A stretch of 64,000 nucleotides of DNA from Spirosoma pollinicola (GCF_002831565.1 NZ_CP025096.1:8180468-8244467); one strand, 5' to 3'; counted from the stretch's first letter, positions 18,024-27,177 are shown. Notes: generated by a model not told the origin, from the letters alone. Translations and numbers: made by a program.

Positions 18024-18047
18024 AAATAACTCTTCTCTCACTGTATA

Positions 18048-18083
18048 ACACAAGCCTGAGCATACATATGCTCAGGCTTGTGT
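18048..18083. terminator. Strong hairpin after the LytTR gene
   Basis: ACACAAGCCTGAGCATA (18048-18064) and TATGCTCAGGCTTGTGT (18067-18083) are a perfect 17-bp stem with a 2-nt loop. No long T-tract follows, so it may be a protein-binding palindrome instead, but its place 25 bp after the stop favours a terminator. Confidence 0.6.
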
Positions 18084-18319
18084 GCTTATGCGTGTTTGTC
18101 GACCGATCCTCCAATACAGATCGCTAGTGCTTTTACAGAGGCAAGATTTCCCGTTCCTTTCGAAAAGAGCCAAACGTACGATAGAGGTAGACGATATTTA
18201 CCTCTCAACTCTGCATGTTCTGCCTTAACAAAATAGTTGGTAAAGTCCTTTGACCACCATACAAAAGGTAAGTACAGCTCAAAAAAGATAGCCAATAGTT
18301 TGGCTTATAGAGCCGTGCA

Positions 18320-18869
18320 TTAGCCTGTAATAAAGCCTATCTCTTTTTTACGGAAAAAGGCTTTAACCAGTTTTGGGTCTTGCTCTAAAAGCCGTACCTG
18401 TTCCAAAACGGCTACTGCGAGTCCTTTTAAACTGCTAAATACTTGATTTTTTAAACTTCGTTTTAGTTGACTCCAGACCAACTCGACTGGATTAAGTTCA
18501 GGGCTGTAGGCCGGTAAACGCTCCAAATGAATCCGACCTGGCCGCTCTTTTAGAAAGGTTTTTACCACCTCACTGCGGTGGATCGATGCGCCGTCCCAAA
18601 TCACTAGCTAGCTAGGGGTTACGCCCTTGGCCTAGTTTTCGATTTAGGCCAACAATGCCTGCTGTTTCCCAGGTGTTTATCCATGTTCCGACCGTATTAT
18701 GATTGACATCTAGATGAGTGGCAATTTGTTTGATGGTCACACCAGCTTGGTTCAACAAAAGAGCTCGACATTTTTCTCTAAATTCAGGTTTAGGATGATA
18801 TTTTGCCCCTTCCCGTAAAGTTATTTGTTCTGATTCGTTTAGATCGATATGCTTTTCTTTGCGGCTCAT
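18320..18869 (-). pseudogene. IS630-family transposase, internally deleted
   Basis: Read on the minus strand, 18869-18612 encodes the 85-residue helix-turn-helix N-terminal part (MSRKEKHIDLNESEQITLRE to LGQGRNP). After the stop and the 12-mer CTAGCTAGCTAG (18604-18615), 18604-18320 encodes only the last part of the DDE domain (WDGASIHRSEVVK, then HLERLPAYSPELNPVELVW). The stretch that should hold the first catalytic aspartate is missing. IS630 transposases run about 340 residues; here about 180 remain. The element's 5' end seems to be near 18913, where it cuts a surface-protein gene. Confidence 0.8.
18604..18615. repeat. CTAGCTAGCTAG junction (left copy)
   Basis: This 12-mer has stops in all six frames and sits exactly between the N-terminal and C-terminal remains of the IS630 transposase. 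The identical 12-mer recurs at 57429-57440, at the homologous point of another IS630 fragment. IS630 elements prefer CTAG targets; the same sequence could also be an artificial join. Confidence 0.9.
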
Positions 18870-18893
18870 GAACCTAAGGTAGTTAATCTAAGA

Positions 18894-18913
18894 TAAATTT
18901 GCTCAATTACTTA
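18894..18913. repeat. Probable IS630 terminal sequence (left copy)
   Basis: TAAATTTGCTCAATTACTTA, read on the minus strand, aligns with TAAGTAATCACGCAAATTTA at about 57134-57153 upstream of the other IS630 fragment (17 of 20 positions). This marks the 5' end of both elements. Confidence 0.55.
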
Positions 18914-18915
18914 TA

Positions 18916-19896
18916 TCACAGCAAGGTTCGCCTATCATTACCATGGTGACAGGCCGAAATCCAGTCTGTGACAAGACGAATGGAGCATTAACCATTGTAG
19001 CCAGATCGAATAGTGAACCGCTCGCTTATTCAATTGATGGAATACATTTTCGCTCAACTCCTGATTTTGAAGAGTTACAAGCTGGAGATTATTTAGTACA
19101 GGTTAGAGATGTTAATAACTGTCTGGTTACCAGCAAGGTAACATTGGTTCAATTGTCCTCTCCTGTCATTCAGAATGTGGAGGTTCTGGCCACTACCTGT
19201 GGCCAAGCCAATGGGAGTTTGACGATTACCGCATTAGGGACAACCAATCCCCTGTTATATAGCATCGATAGTTTGACTTTCCAAGAGAATCCTGCTTTCA
19301 CTAATCTCAAGGCCTCTACTTACCGAATTTATATAAAAGATGGCAATGGTTGTACCGTCGACAGAAATGCTCAGGTTCTGGCAAGTTCTGCACCCCGAAT
19401 TGACCAATTACTAAGTGAGTCGGCGGCCTGTGGAGCGAATACAGGTCGATTAACAGTTGTGGCTGATGGCCAAGGTACATTAACCTATTCGTTGAATGGA
19501 GGTGTATTCCAGGAGCAACCTTTATTCTACGATCTATCCAAAGGAGAGTACGAAGTTGAGGTCAGGGATGGGCAACAGTGTTTGCAGAGACAAGCGGTTA
19601 CTATTTCTGAGGAATGCGAATCAGAGGTTTACGTTCCTGATGCTTTTAGCCCAAACTATGACGGAGTAAACGATACTTGGGAGATTAAAAGCAGGGTTTT
19701 AGAGGACATTATTATTAATATTTATAATAAGTGGGGTGAAAAAATATTTTATTCTAAACAAGGACAGCGCCAATATTGGGACGGCACTTACAAAGGCGAT
19801 TTAGTGAGTCCTGGTGTTTATACTTATCAGATGGAGTGGCATGCTCAAAACGGCATAAGAAATATTAAGAAGGGAATATTAGTATTGATTCGATAA
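18916..19896 (+). pseudogene. SprB-repeat surface protein with CHU_C/T9SS sorting domain, 5'-truncated
   Basis: The readable frame extends upstream of the first ATG at 18943 to the IS630 end (SQQGSPIITMVTGRNPVC), so the gene was once longer and lost its start and signal to the insertion. It contains about three SprB-type repeats with a cysteine and the pattern NGSLTITA / GTLTYSLNGG / EVEVRDGQQC. The C-terminal ~85 residues are a gliding-motility-associated sorting domain (VPDAFSPNYDGVNDTWEIK, INIYNKWGEKIFYSKQ, GVYTYQMEW), used for type B type IX secretion. The full protein would be a secreted adhesin-like protein. As it stands it lacks a secretion signal. Confidence 0.8.
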
Positions 19897-20180
19897 TGGA
19901 TCTTTAGACCTTGTCGAGTATCTGTTTTTAGCCTATTGTTGAGTGGTAGTAGTTATTTTTCTGATTTCCGGGAAGGTATCCTATATCAAGCTATATAAGT
20001 GCTACTGTAAGCTTTTCTTATATGAATGACAGTTTACCACCAATCAACTGAATAATCCCCTAGAGCGTCTTTATGCGATTCAGAGTATGTACTCACGGGT
20101 GAACGGATAGTTGACCAATTTTTTTCGGTAATGTGAGAGAAGATTGTGTGAGTTGACTTATTCAGAAGTTGCCTTGAAAA

Positions 20181-20565
20181 CCGTACAAAAACCTCGTATT
20201 AGCAGGTTTATTCCAGTCTTTGTAATTGTTGATTTTCAGTTATTGACTACTAAATCAGGTAAACAAAATTATAATTAATTGATTATCATATATTTAGCCG
20301 AAAACCGTACAAAAACCTCGCACAAAATAGAAAACTGGTGTTCGTGTTCGTTTTCTTTTTCTTTTATTGCAAGACATGGATGTATTACTAGATCTATGTC
20401 TTGTGGCTGTTTAACCGTATTAAACGTAAAATAACTTGTTGATTATCAATATACTAATGTCTAAAACCGTACAAAAACCTCGTTATTTTTGTAAATAAAC
20501 TTATAAATAAATGGCCAACTAACTGTTTAATAGATAGTTAACTCTAAAACCGTACAAAAACCTCG
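20181..20565 (+). repeat. Four widely spaced replication iterons
   Basis: Perfect copies of CCGTACAAAAACCTCG lie at 20181-20196, 20305-20320, 20467-20482 and 20550-20565, all in the same direction and each preceded by AAAA. Start-to-start distances are 124, 162 and 83 bp, unlike the tight cluster at 20776. They may be a copy-number control (handcuffing) set. Confidence 0.85.
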
Positions 20566-20775
20566 TGAATGTATTATTCAATAGTCTGTAATTGATGATT
20601 TTTTTTCCTCGCTTCCTGATTTCTTGTCTTTTTCTTATATCGAATTTACTTTTTCTTTGGTTTACACTAGACGCTTCTTTTTCAAATTATTTGTGAATCA
20701 ATTTTATTTTAATCTATTTTGATACTTTAACTCTCTTCTAATATCTTGTCAATCAATAGTTTACAAGGGGTATCC

Positions 20776-20923
20776 CCGTACAAAAACCTCGTCACTCCCG
20801 TACAAAAACCTCGCTATCTCCGTACAAAAACCTCGTAACATTTTGTCTCAAGTCCGTACACTAACCTAGTAGCCAATTTTTTATCCCGTACAAAAACCTC
20901 GTCAATTCCGTACATGTTATTTT
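20776..20923 (+). repeat. Clustered replication iterons
   Basis: Six same-direction copies start at 20776, 20798, 20820, 20854 (degenerate: CCGTACACTAACCTAG), 20886 and 20908 (only CCGTACA kept). Start-to-start spacing is 22, 22, 34, 32 and 22 bp, close to whole helical turns, so bound Rep monomers would sit on one face of the DNA. The cluster ends 25 bp before the rep start and may also autoregulate rep. Confidence 0.85.
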
Positions 20924-20946
20924 ATTTGTTAGGTTTCGGCATTAAA

Positions 20947-20955
20947 TGTGGATAA
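20947..20955 (-). promoter_or_regulatory. Consensus DnaA box at the rep start
   Basis: TGTGGATAA is the exact reverse complement of TTATCCACA. It overlaps the possible GTG start of the rep gene at 20948. Confidence 0.6.
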
Positions 20956-21865
20956 CACACCTATGCGGACACCCTCAAACCAACTTTCCCTGCTCACTCC
21001 CAAGCGGATGAGTGAGATCTTATTTCAGAGCAATGCCTTAACGACGGCTCAGTATGAGATGACGGCTCTCCAGAAAAATATATTTTATACTGTTCAATCA
21101 CAGTTGGGAGCCGATGACCTGCCGGGGAAAGAATATCTTGTTCGGGTTCGTGATATTATGAGTGTTACCAATACTAAGAACCCGTATGAAGATTTGCGGA
21201 AGGCCACTGAAAACATGATGCAGAAGATCATGACGATTGCTGTTCCAAACGGGTTCATCCAGGTAGCCCCTTTTTCCTCTGTACAATATAATACAAATGA
21301 AGGAACAATAGCGATTTGCATAGACAGTAAGTTGCGTCCCTATTTGTTTAATCTGGAAAATCGTATAACTATTTTTGGTTATAACGAGGCCATGAATATT
21401 CCAGGTAAATACTCCAAGCGGTTATATGAAATGTTATCGCAATGGAAAAGTATGGGACTTATGAAGGGTACTATTGTCAATCTGCGCGCTGCACTAAAAT
21501 TAGAGGATAAATATCCAGACTGGGATAATCTCAAGCGCCGGGTTCTTGAGCCAGCAGTAGCAGAAGTGAATAAGCATTCAGATTTGTTCGTTAAATTTTA
21601 TCCAGAGCGCGAGAATCGTCGAATTGTCTTGCTCAAGTGGACCATAAAGCAAAAGGAAACGCATATTATCACGCCCACTCCATCAGAGTTGGAACAGAAG
21701 TTAATCAGTGAATTTAAACTTCGTCCCGATCAGGCGAAGTTTGTGATTGAAAATTATGAGATTGTCTTTATTCACAGAAAGCTTCATGAGATTGTCGTCA
21801 AGAATGCTTCCAGAAGAATTCAGTCCATGGGCGCTTATACGGCAAAGGTGTTTAATGTGATATAG
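20948..21865 (+). CDS. repB: Replication initiator, Rep_3/RepB family
   Basis: About 305 residues from a GTG at 20948, or 300 from ATG at 20963; the GTG overlaps a DnaA box, so the ATG is a serious alternative. Winged-helix initiator features include ALTTAQYEMTALQKNIFYTV near the N-terminus, YLVRVRDIMSVTNTKNPYED, LENRITIFGYNEAMNIPGK, YSKRLYEMLSQW and NLRAALKLEDKYPDWDNLKR. These match iteron-binding plasmid initiators, which bind iterons as monomers and repress their own gene as dimers. It lies directly after the iteron cluster. No par genes are adjacent. Confidence 0.9.
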   Translation: MDNTPMRTPSNQLSLLTPKRMSEILFQSNALTTAQYEMTALQKNIFYTVQSQLGADDLPGKEYLVRVRDIMSVTNTKNPYEDLRKATENMMQKIMTIAVPNGFIQVAPFSSVQYNTNEGTIAICIDSKLRPYLFNLENRITIFGYNEAMNIPGKYSKRLYEMLSQWKSMGLMKGTIVNLRAALKLEDKYPDWDNLKRRVLEPAVAEVNKHSDLFVKFYPERENRRIVLLKWTIKQKETHIITPTPSELEQKLISEFKLRPDQAKFVIENYEIVFIHRKLHEIVVKNASRRIQSMGAYTAKVFNVI

Positions 21866-22473
21866 CATTTAGATGGTATGAGAGTATTCAAGTAAAGTGT
21901 AACAGTGGTATACTACTTTCACTTGTGATTATAAATAACTGTATTTGAACTATTTACAGTCAAAAAGGCAGGGCTATCCTACCTGAACTACTTAAAACGT
22001 ATAATTCATTTCAGGAAACTCATTAGATGGGAAGGTTTCGTGAAATTTGATTAGGCGAACGGCAAGTGTTCCGCCACCGTGAATGAAACATTTGAAAGGG
22101 TCGTTTTCTATCCGTTTCATTCAATCGACCGTTAAAATGAATTCATGGCTCTAACTAATTGAATTGTATGTCATTTTGCTTCATAAAATATAGTATTGTA
22201 TCAGTTATACTGGATACCCAATACATGTGTTTTTGTCACACAATAACCTCCTATTCGGGCTTTTTCAAGGTAAAAAAGAAGGGATTTGCCCATAAGAATC
22301 TTGACCTACCAAACCTCTTTTATAGACTTACTGAACCTCCGTTTTATGCTTATAAAGAACTGATATTTAGTAGTTTATAAGTCCCCTAAATCAATCAAAT
22401 AAATTATTGATAAGAGATTAAGAGATCAATGCAAAAAATTTCGGAAAGGGAAATGAAAACCGCTAGTATTTAA
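21866..22473. other. Gene-free AT-rich region after repB
   Basis: No supported gene. Frames here are short, biased by base composition and lack ribosome-binding context. Nothing else was recognised before the palindrome at 22474. Confidence 0.5.
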
Positions 22474-22512
22474 AGAATTATTTATTTACTTTTATAGTAA
22501 ATAAATAATTCT
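22474..22512. promoter_or_regulatory. 16-bp-arm inverted repeat just before a start codon
   Basis: AGAATTATTTATTTAC (22474-22489) and GTAAATAAATAATTCT (22497-22512) are perfect inverted copies with a 7-bp spacer, ending 2 bp before the ATG at 22515. It could be an autoregulatory operator, or an mRNA hairpin hiding the start. Confidence 0.6.
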
Positions 22513-22514
22513 AA

Positions 22515-23249
22515 ATGACTATGGCTAAAAAACCCACGAAACGAGAGGATGAGGCCCCGTTGGCAGCCCTTCGTACCGTCCTCAAAACCCAAGCTATTCA
22601 ACTTTCACCGGGAATAAACCAGATCAGTAACCCGCCACCGCCGGATCAACACTTGGAATACTACTTTATTCCCATGCAGTTTATGACCCAGTATCAGGCT
22701 TACAACCGACCCGGCAAGCCCCTGAAAAACCTAAAATTGGTTAATTATGACAAGCCCGCCATATCGCTTTCCTTTTTTTACAAGCACAAATATTCCATTG
22801 AACGTCAAGTAATTCATGGAGACGTGCTACAGCATATCAAGAATTATCGGGATGACTTGCTAAACCGATCCCTGATGGAGCAGCTTAGCGTGGGCCAGCT
22901 CAAAGAACTTCGAGAAACGGACGAACTCCTGCGCAGGGTGAGGCAAGAGCCGGATGCCTACCAGGCCTGTTTTTCCAATTATCACCATAAATACTACTAC
23001 TGGTATTGTACCTACCGTTATTTTGATGATCTGGCCAGTATGAAAACGACCACCAGTAGTGAACACTTACTCAAGCACACCGAGCGAGTTGGCCATCAGG
23101 TACATGAGCGGCTCAACATCATCTTCATTGATCCCGAGTACATTAATGAATCGGTGCCCCATGATCACAAATTAATTGACCGGGAGTTGAAAAACTACCC
23201 GATTCACCTCCGACAAGGCATTACAACCCTGTATCTTCGAGAGCGTTGA
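22515..23249 (+). CDS. Plasmid-region protein of unknown function
   Basis: The 244-residue protein (start at 22515 or 22521) has a basic N-terminus (MAKKPTKRED), a proline patch NPPPPDQ and a middle region with FFYKHKYSIERQVIHG and many aromatic residues (YHHKYYYWYCTYRYFDDL). The charged segment LSVGQLKELRETDELLRRVRQEP is probably helical. No signal, membrane span or known domain was recognised. Its place near repB and the palindrome at its start suggest an autoregulated replicon or partition gene, but that is inference from position alone. Confidence 0.6.
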   Translation: MTMAKKPTKREDEAPLAALRTVLKTQAIQLSPGINQISNPPPPDQHLEYYFIPMQFMTQYQAYNRPGKPLKNLKLVNYDKPAISLSFFYKHKYSIERQVIHGDVLQHIKNYRDDLLNRSLMEQLSVGQLKELRETDELLRRVRQEPDAYQACFSNYHHKYYYWYCTYRYFDDLASMKTTTSSEHLLKHTERVGHQVHERLNIIFIDPEYINESVPHDHKLIDRELKNYPIHLRQGITTLYLRER

Positions 23250-23836
23250 GAACAAAGGTCTGCACTGCAAAACGGGGCCAAAATGAAAATAGAGAGTTAG
23301 AAAACTCAGTACTCGACGCAGCTAAGCTTACTTTAATAGGTTTACCGGGTTTATTGCCTTTAAATGGGCCAAAATAGGCTGTATTCTGCTTGGTAACCAG
23401 CCAGTAAAGAAAACGACCGTTTTCTTTACTGATCCTCAAAATCAGGGTTTGGTGAGACAGGAGCAAACAAGTGCTGAAAAGCAGGAACGATCGTTGTCAC
23501 TTAGTTACTCAGTACAATACTAAACGCCTCAACAACCTTCCCACGACACAGAGGAATAATGTCGCCATTATCGCCTACAAACTCGGCTCCTGAGTCCCCA
23601 GGCAGAATCTGTACGGCACGTTCCCACGGATAACCCTCATGCATGTTTTGCAATGTAAGTTGGGCAGTTCTTGTTCAAGGTTGATAACCGATGTAGCCAT
23701 AGTCTAACACCAGCAGACCAGCCATGCGGTCGCTAATAGCACTAATCATCGAGTGCGTGCCGAGTATGGACTACTATTTTGCCATAATTAAGTTGTAAGC
23801 TCTGTTTAACTTGCATTGTATTTTCTTTGATTAGTT
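23250..23836. other. Region with gene debris between 22515 gene and sensor kinase
   Basis: No intact gene is supported. A minus-strand reading frame with one internal stop is listed separately at 23501-23772. An 81-codon minus-strand frame at 23221-23466 overlaps the upstream gene and has no family likeness. Confidence 0.4.
23501..23772 (-). pseudogene. Decayed small gene with in-frame stop
   Basis: On the minus strand one frame reads THSMISAISDRMAGLLVLDY and onward to GYQP, meets a TGA, then continues LQNMHEGYPWERAVQILPGD to VEAFSIVLSN and a TAA at 23501-23503. The sequence on both sides of the TGA looks protein-like, so this is probably one gene broken by a stop. No family recognised. Confidence 0.35.
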
Positions 23837-26743
23837 ATGACCGGCGATCAACGGCCACTTGATAGAAGCAAACAACTCACCGAGCGACTGGATATTAATT
23901 TGGCCCTGCAAGCGGCGGATCTGGGCGTTTGGGAAATTGACCTCCCCACGAACCAAGTCTTGTTGGACCAGCGGTGCTGTCAACTCTTCGGCATTACCAG
24001 CCATCAGCTTTCCTTTTCCGATACACTGCACCACATTCATCCGGACGATGTCGAGGGGGTCAATCAGGCCATGCAATGGGCTTTGAATCCCCAATCAGAT
24101 GGAAACTATCAGGTATCCTACCGCAGCATTGGCCAGGACGGCCGTACCCACTGGATTCGCTCAACGGGTCGGCGTTACCTCGATCAGCGGGGTCAGCCTA
24201 TCCGCTTGGCGGGGGTATCCCAGGAACTAACGCAGCAGGTAGAGGCTCAGCAACAGGAGGCAGCGGCTCTCCAGCAGAGTGAAGACCGCTTTCGTGTCTT
24301 GATTGAAGAAGCACCCGTAGCCACCTGTTTGTTTGTGGGGCGGCAGCTGGTCATTGAGGTGGCCAACCAAGCCATGATCCAGGTGTGGGGGAAAGGACCC
24401 GACGTGATTGGCTTGCCGCTGGCCGAAGCCCTACCCGAACTGAAAGATCAACACTTTCTAACCACCCTGGATGAGTTGTTCACCACGGGTAAAACCTACC
24501 AGGCGAAGGGGGGTCGGGCCGACTTAGTGATCGAGGGTCAATTACAAACCTTTTACTTTAATTACGATTTCAAGCCCCTGCGCACTCCCGGGGGAGAGGT
24601 CTATGCCATTCTGGAAACGGCTCAGGATGTCACCGAGCAAGTGTTGGCTCAGCAACGCGTTGAACAGAGCCAACAGCAACTGCTGACTTTGTTTGAGCAG
24701 TCACCGGTGGGCCTGGCTACCATCAGTGCCAGTGATGAACTGGTGTTCCAGTGGGCTAATTCGTTTTACGGGGAATTAGTGGCTCGCCCACCCCAGGACA
24801 TTGTGGGTAAACCCTTGCTGGACGCCCTGCCCGAGCTAACCGGCCAGGGCTTCGATGAGATCCTCAAAAACGTTATTGCGACGGGAAACCCGTTTGTTGC
24901 CCCTGAGGTGGCGGTCGGTATCCTGCGGGATGGCCAGTTGACAACCATCTACGTGGACCTGACTTACCAACCTCAGAAGGGAGCGCTGGGTGCTGTAGAG
25001 GCGATCCTGGTGGTCGCTACGGATGTGACTCAGCAGGTAGTGACGCGTAAACAAATTGAAGAAAGCGAAAGTAAGCTGCGGGCCATTGTGGCGACAGCTC
25101 CGGCGGGTATCGGCGTGTTTGTAGGGCGGGATCTGGTGATTGAAAATCCCAATCAAACCTTTATCGACATCGTGGGCAAGGGACCCCACATCGCCGGGTT
25201 ACCTTTACGGGAGGTCATGCCCGAACTGCTCACCGAAGTCCAGCCGTTCCTGCAGATTCTGGACGATGTCTTTACCACGGGTAACTCCTTTATCTCACCG
25301 AGTTCGCTGGTGAAGATTGTGCAGAACGGGGTGCTGACGGATAACTATTACAATATTTCCTACAGTCCCATCCGGAATGCGGCTGGGGAGGTGTATGCCA
25401 TTCTGGATATCGCCATTGACGTGACCGAAGCGGTCATAGCCCAGCAGCAACTAAAAGTCAGTGAAGCCTTCGCCCAAAACCTGTTGTATAATTCACCCGT
25501 CGCCAATGTGGTCCTGCTGGGGGAAGATATGCTCATTCACAGCATCAATGAAGGCATGCTGGCGATGCTGGGTCGGGATAACTCCATCATCGGAATGCCA
25601 TTTATAGCCGCCATGCCCGAGCTTGAGCCGACTCCTCTGCTGGGTCGTCTCCGGCAGGTGCTCACCACGGGCGAGGCCTTTCAGCAGCCCGAAGAACGAT
25701 TTGAGCTGGTGCGCTACGGCCAGCCCCATACGGGCTATTACCAGTACATCTACACGGCCCTTCGGGATGCGTTGGATCAACCCACGGGGGTGGTCATTAC
25801 GGCGATTGAAGTGACCACCCAGGTGCTGGCCCGCCAGCAGGTGGAGGCTAGCGAAGCCCGATACCGAACCTTGTCCGAAGATTTGGAGCAACAGGTACTG
25901 CAACGTACGCAGGAGCTGGCGGCCACCAACGAAGAACTGGCGGCTAATAACGAAGAACTGGAAGCCAGTAATGAAGAATATGCGGCCCTGAATGAAGAGT
26001 TGGAGGAGGCCAACTCGCTGCTGATTCGTTCCAACGACAACTTGCAAACCTTTGCTTACGTGGCTTCGCATGACTTGCAGGAGCCCCTGCGCAAGATTCA
26101 GCAGTTTGGCGATCTTCTGCGTCAGCGGTCGGGTTCTACCCTGGGAGATGGCCTGCCGTATCTGGAACGGATGCAGGCCGCGGCATCGCGCATGTCGGCC
26201 CTCATTCGCGATTTGCTCACCTTCTCGCGCATCTCAACGCAACGAGACACGAGCGGACCCGTGGCGTTGCCCGCCGTTATACAAGTCGTACTGACCGATC
26301 TGGAGCTGGTCATTGATGAGACGGGCGCGCGGATCGAGGTGGACGATTTACCAACCCTGGAAGGTGACCGCAGCCAGTTAGAACAACTGTTCCAGAATCT
26401 GATCAGTAATGCCCTTAAGTTTCGTAAGCCTGGCGTGGTCCCCCTGGTTCAGATCCGGAGCCGTTGGCTCGCTGCGGAACACCTCCCGCCAACGATCAAA
26501 CCAGCCCGGCGCGCGGTAGCTTATCACCAGCTTGAGGTCATCGACAATGGGATCGGTTTCGATGAGAAGTACCTGGACCGTATCTTCCAGGTGTTTCAGC
26601 GGTTGCACGGGAAGAGCGAGTATGCCGGAACGGGGATTGGGCTGGCTATCTGTGCGAAGGTAGTCACCAATCATGGGGGTGCTATTTCGGCCCGGAGTCA
26701 ACCCGGGCAAGGGGCTGCCTTTACCATTTATTTGCCTGTTTAG
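23837..26743 (+). CDS. Multi-PAS sensor histidine kinase
   Basis: The 968-residue protein has no membrane span. A PAS_3-type domain (about 20-133, with FGITSHQLSFSD and HPDDVEGV) is followed by four further PAS domains (about 147-270, 275-400, 405-535, 540-665), three of them sharing the phrases GKGP and LPLAEALPEL or LPLREVMPEL. A heptad coiled coil rich in NEELAANNEELEASNEEY leads to the HisKA helix with H745 in VASHDLQEPLRK. The ATPase has N-box LFQNLISNALKF, DNGIGF and GTGIGLAIC. It should phosphorylate a response regulator, but none is adjacent and there is no receiver domain. The signal is probably cytoplasmic and unknown. Confidence 0.9.
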   Translation: MTGDQRPLDRSKQLTERLDINLALQAADLGVWEIDLPTNQVLLDQRCCQLFGITSHQLSFSDTLHHIHPDDVEGVNQAMQWALNPQSDGNYQVSYRSIGQDGRTHWIRSTGRRYLDQRGQPIRLAGVSQELTQQVEAQQQEAAALQQSEDRFRVLIEEAPVATCLFVGRQLVIEVANQAMIQVWGKGPDVIGLPLAEALPELKDQHFLTTLDELFTTGKTYQAKGGRADLVIEGQLQTFYFNYDFKPLRTPGGEVYAILETAQDVTEQVLAQQRVEQSQQQLLTLFEQSPVGLATISASDELVFQWANSFYGELVARPPQDIVGKPLLDALPELTGQGFDEILKNVIATGNPFVAPEVAVGILRDGQLTTIYVDLTYQPQKGALGAVEAILVVATDVTQQVVTRKQIEESESKLRAIVATAPAGIGVFVGRDLVIENPNQTFIDIVGKGPHIAGLPLREVMPELLTEVQPFLQILDDVFTTGNSFISPSSLVKIVQNGVLTDNYYNISYSPIRNAAGEVYAILDIAIDVTEAVIAQQQLKVSEAFAQNLLYNSPVANVVLLGEDMLIHSINEGMLAMLGRDNSIIGMPFIAAMPELEPTPLLGRLRQVLTTGEAFQQPEERFELVRYGQPHTGYYQYIYTALRDALDQPTGVVITAIEVTTQVLARQQVEASEARYRTLSEDLEQQVLQRTQELAATNEELAANNEELEASNEEYAALNEELEEANSLLIRSNDNLQTFAYVASHDLQEPLRKIQQFGDLLRQRSGSTLGDGLPYLERMQAAASRMSALIRDLLTFSRISTQRDTSGPVALPAVIQVVLTDLELVIDETGARIEVDDLPTLEGDRSQLEQLFQNLISNALKFRKPGVVPLVQIRSRWLAAEHLPPTIKPARRAVAYHQLEVIDNGIGFDEKYLDRIFQVFQRLHGKSEYAGTGIGLAICAKVVTNHGGAISARSQPGQGAAFTIYLPV

Positions 26744-27177
26744 CTTAAAGCACTTGTCGTCTATTTGAGACGCTACGAGTACTTCACTCCAGTATCAGGA
26801 TTTATCCAGGTCCACAAAGGCGGTAGTGCGTCCGGGCCACGCTTGGCATCTCGACCGTGCTGGGCGTCGGTCGGCTACTGCCCCGCGCCGGAATGCCGGA
26901 CCACGGCGGACCGGTACGATTCTGCTCGGAGACCTACTCTGATCATAGTTTTGTAAAACGCCCCAATTAAGCAGCAGATGCATCTAAGCCTTGGCGTCTC
27001 GCATCGGAGCATTTCATAAGATGATTCTAGATTCATCGTTAATAACTTGATGCCCCGTTCTTTAGCCGTCGATGATTGGTTCGTCTGATGGATGAGTGGC
27101 TTCAAGAAATGAGATAAGTTATCGAGTTGGTTTCCCTTTGACCTACTTTTGGCCGCCTAATCACTTGGCATTGCGTA
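26744..27177. other. Gene-free region between kinase and acyltransferase
   Basis: No supported gene. It includes a GC-rich patch at about 26825-26930 and, at about 26993-27030, a weak match to the intergenic hairpin family (GTCTCGCATCGGAGCATTT). Confidence 0.4.

Larger units (their letters stand above)
20181..20955. other. Plasmid-type replication origin, iteron class
   Basis: Ten direct repeats of a 16-mer, a very AT-rich stretch at about 20575-20765 suited to unwinding, a consensus DnaA box at 20947-20955 and a Rep_3 initiator gene directly downstream form the standard layout of an iteron-controlled plasmid origin. The whole 19897-20947 stretch has no gene. It lies in the same window as rpsU and xerC, so the replicon is integrated, or the molecule is unusual, or the assembly is joined. 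Confidence 0.8.

Noticed and set aside
18086..18295. 69-codon minus-strand frame
   Set aside because: No domain, signal or ribosome-binding context; lies beside an IS remnant. Could be debris; not supportable as a gene.
20181..20923. CRISPR-like array of short direct repeats
   Set aside because: Repeats are 16 bp, spacing is uneven (22-226 bp), no cas genes are present, and a Rep_3 gene follows: these are replication iterons.
22159..22380. 73-codon plus-strand frame rich in Phe/Tyr/Leu
   Set aside because: Composition reflects AT-rich DNA; no start context or family likeness.
23221..23466. 81-codon minus-strand frame
   Set aside because: Overlaps the 3' end of the 22515 gene and shows no family features.
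25493..26071. 192-codon minus-strand frame inside the histidine kinase
   Set aside because: Antisense shadow of a clear PAS/HisKA gene.
26765..27105. Short frames on both strands in the kinase-acyltransferase gap
   Set aside because: GC-rich patch gives open frames by chance; no protein-like features.
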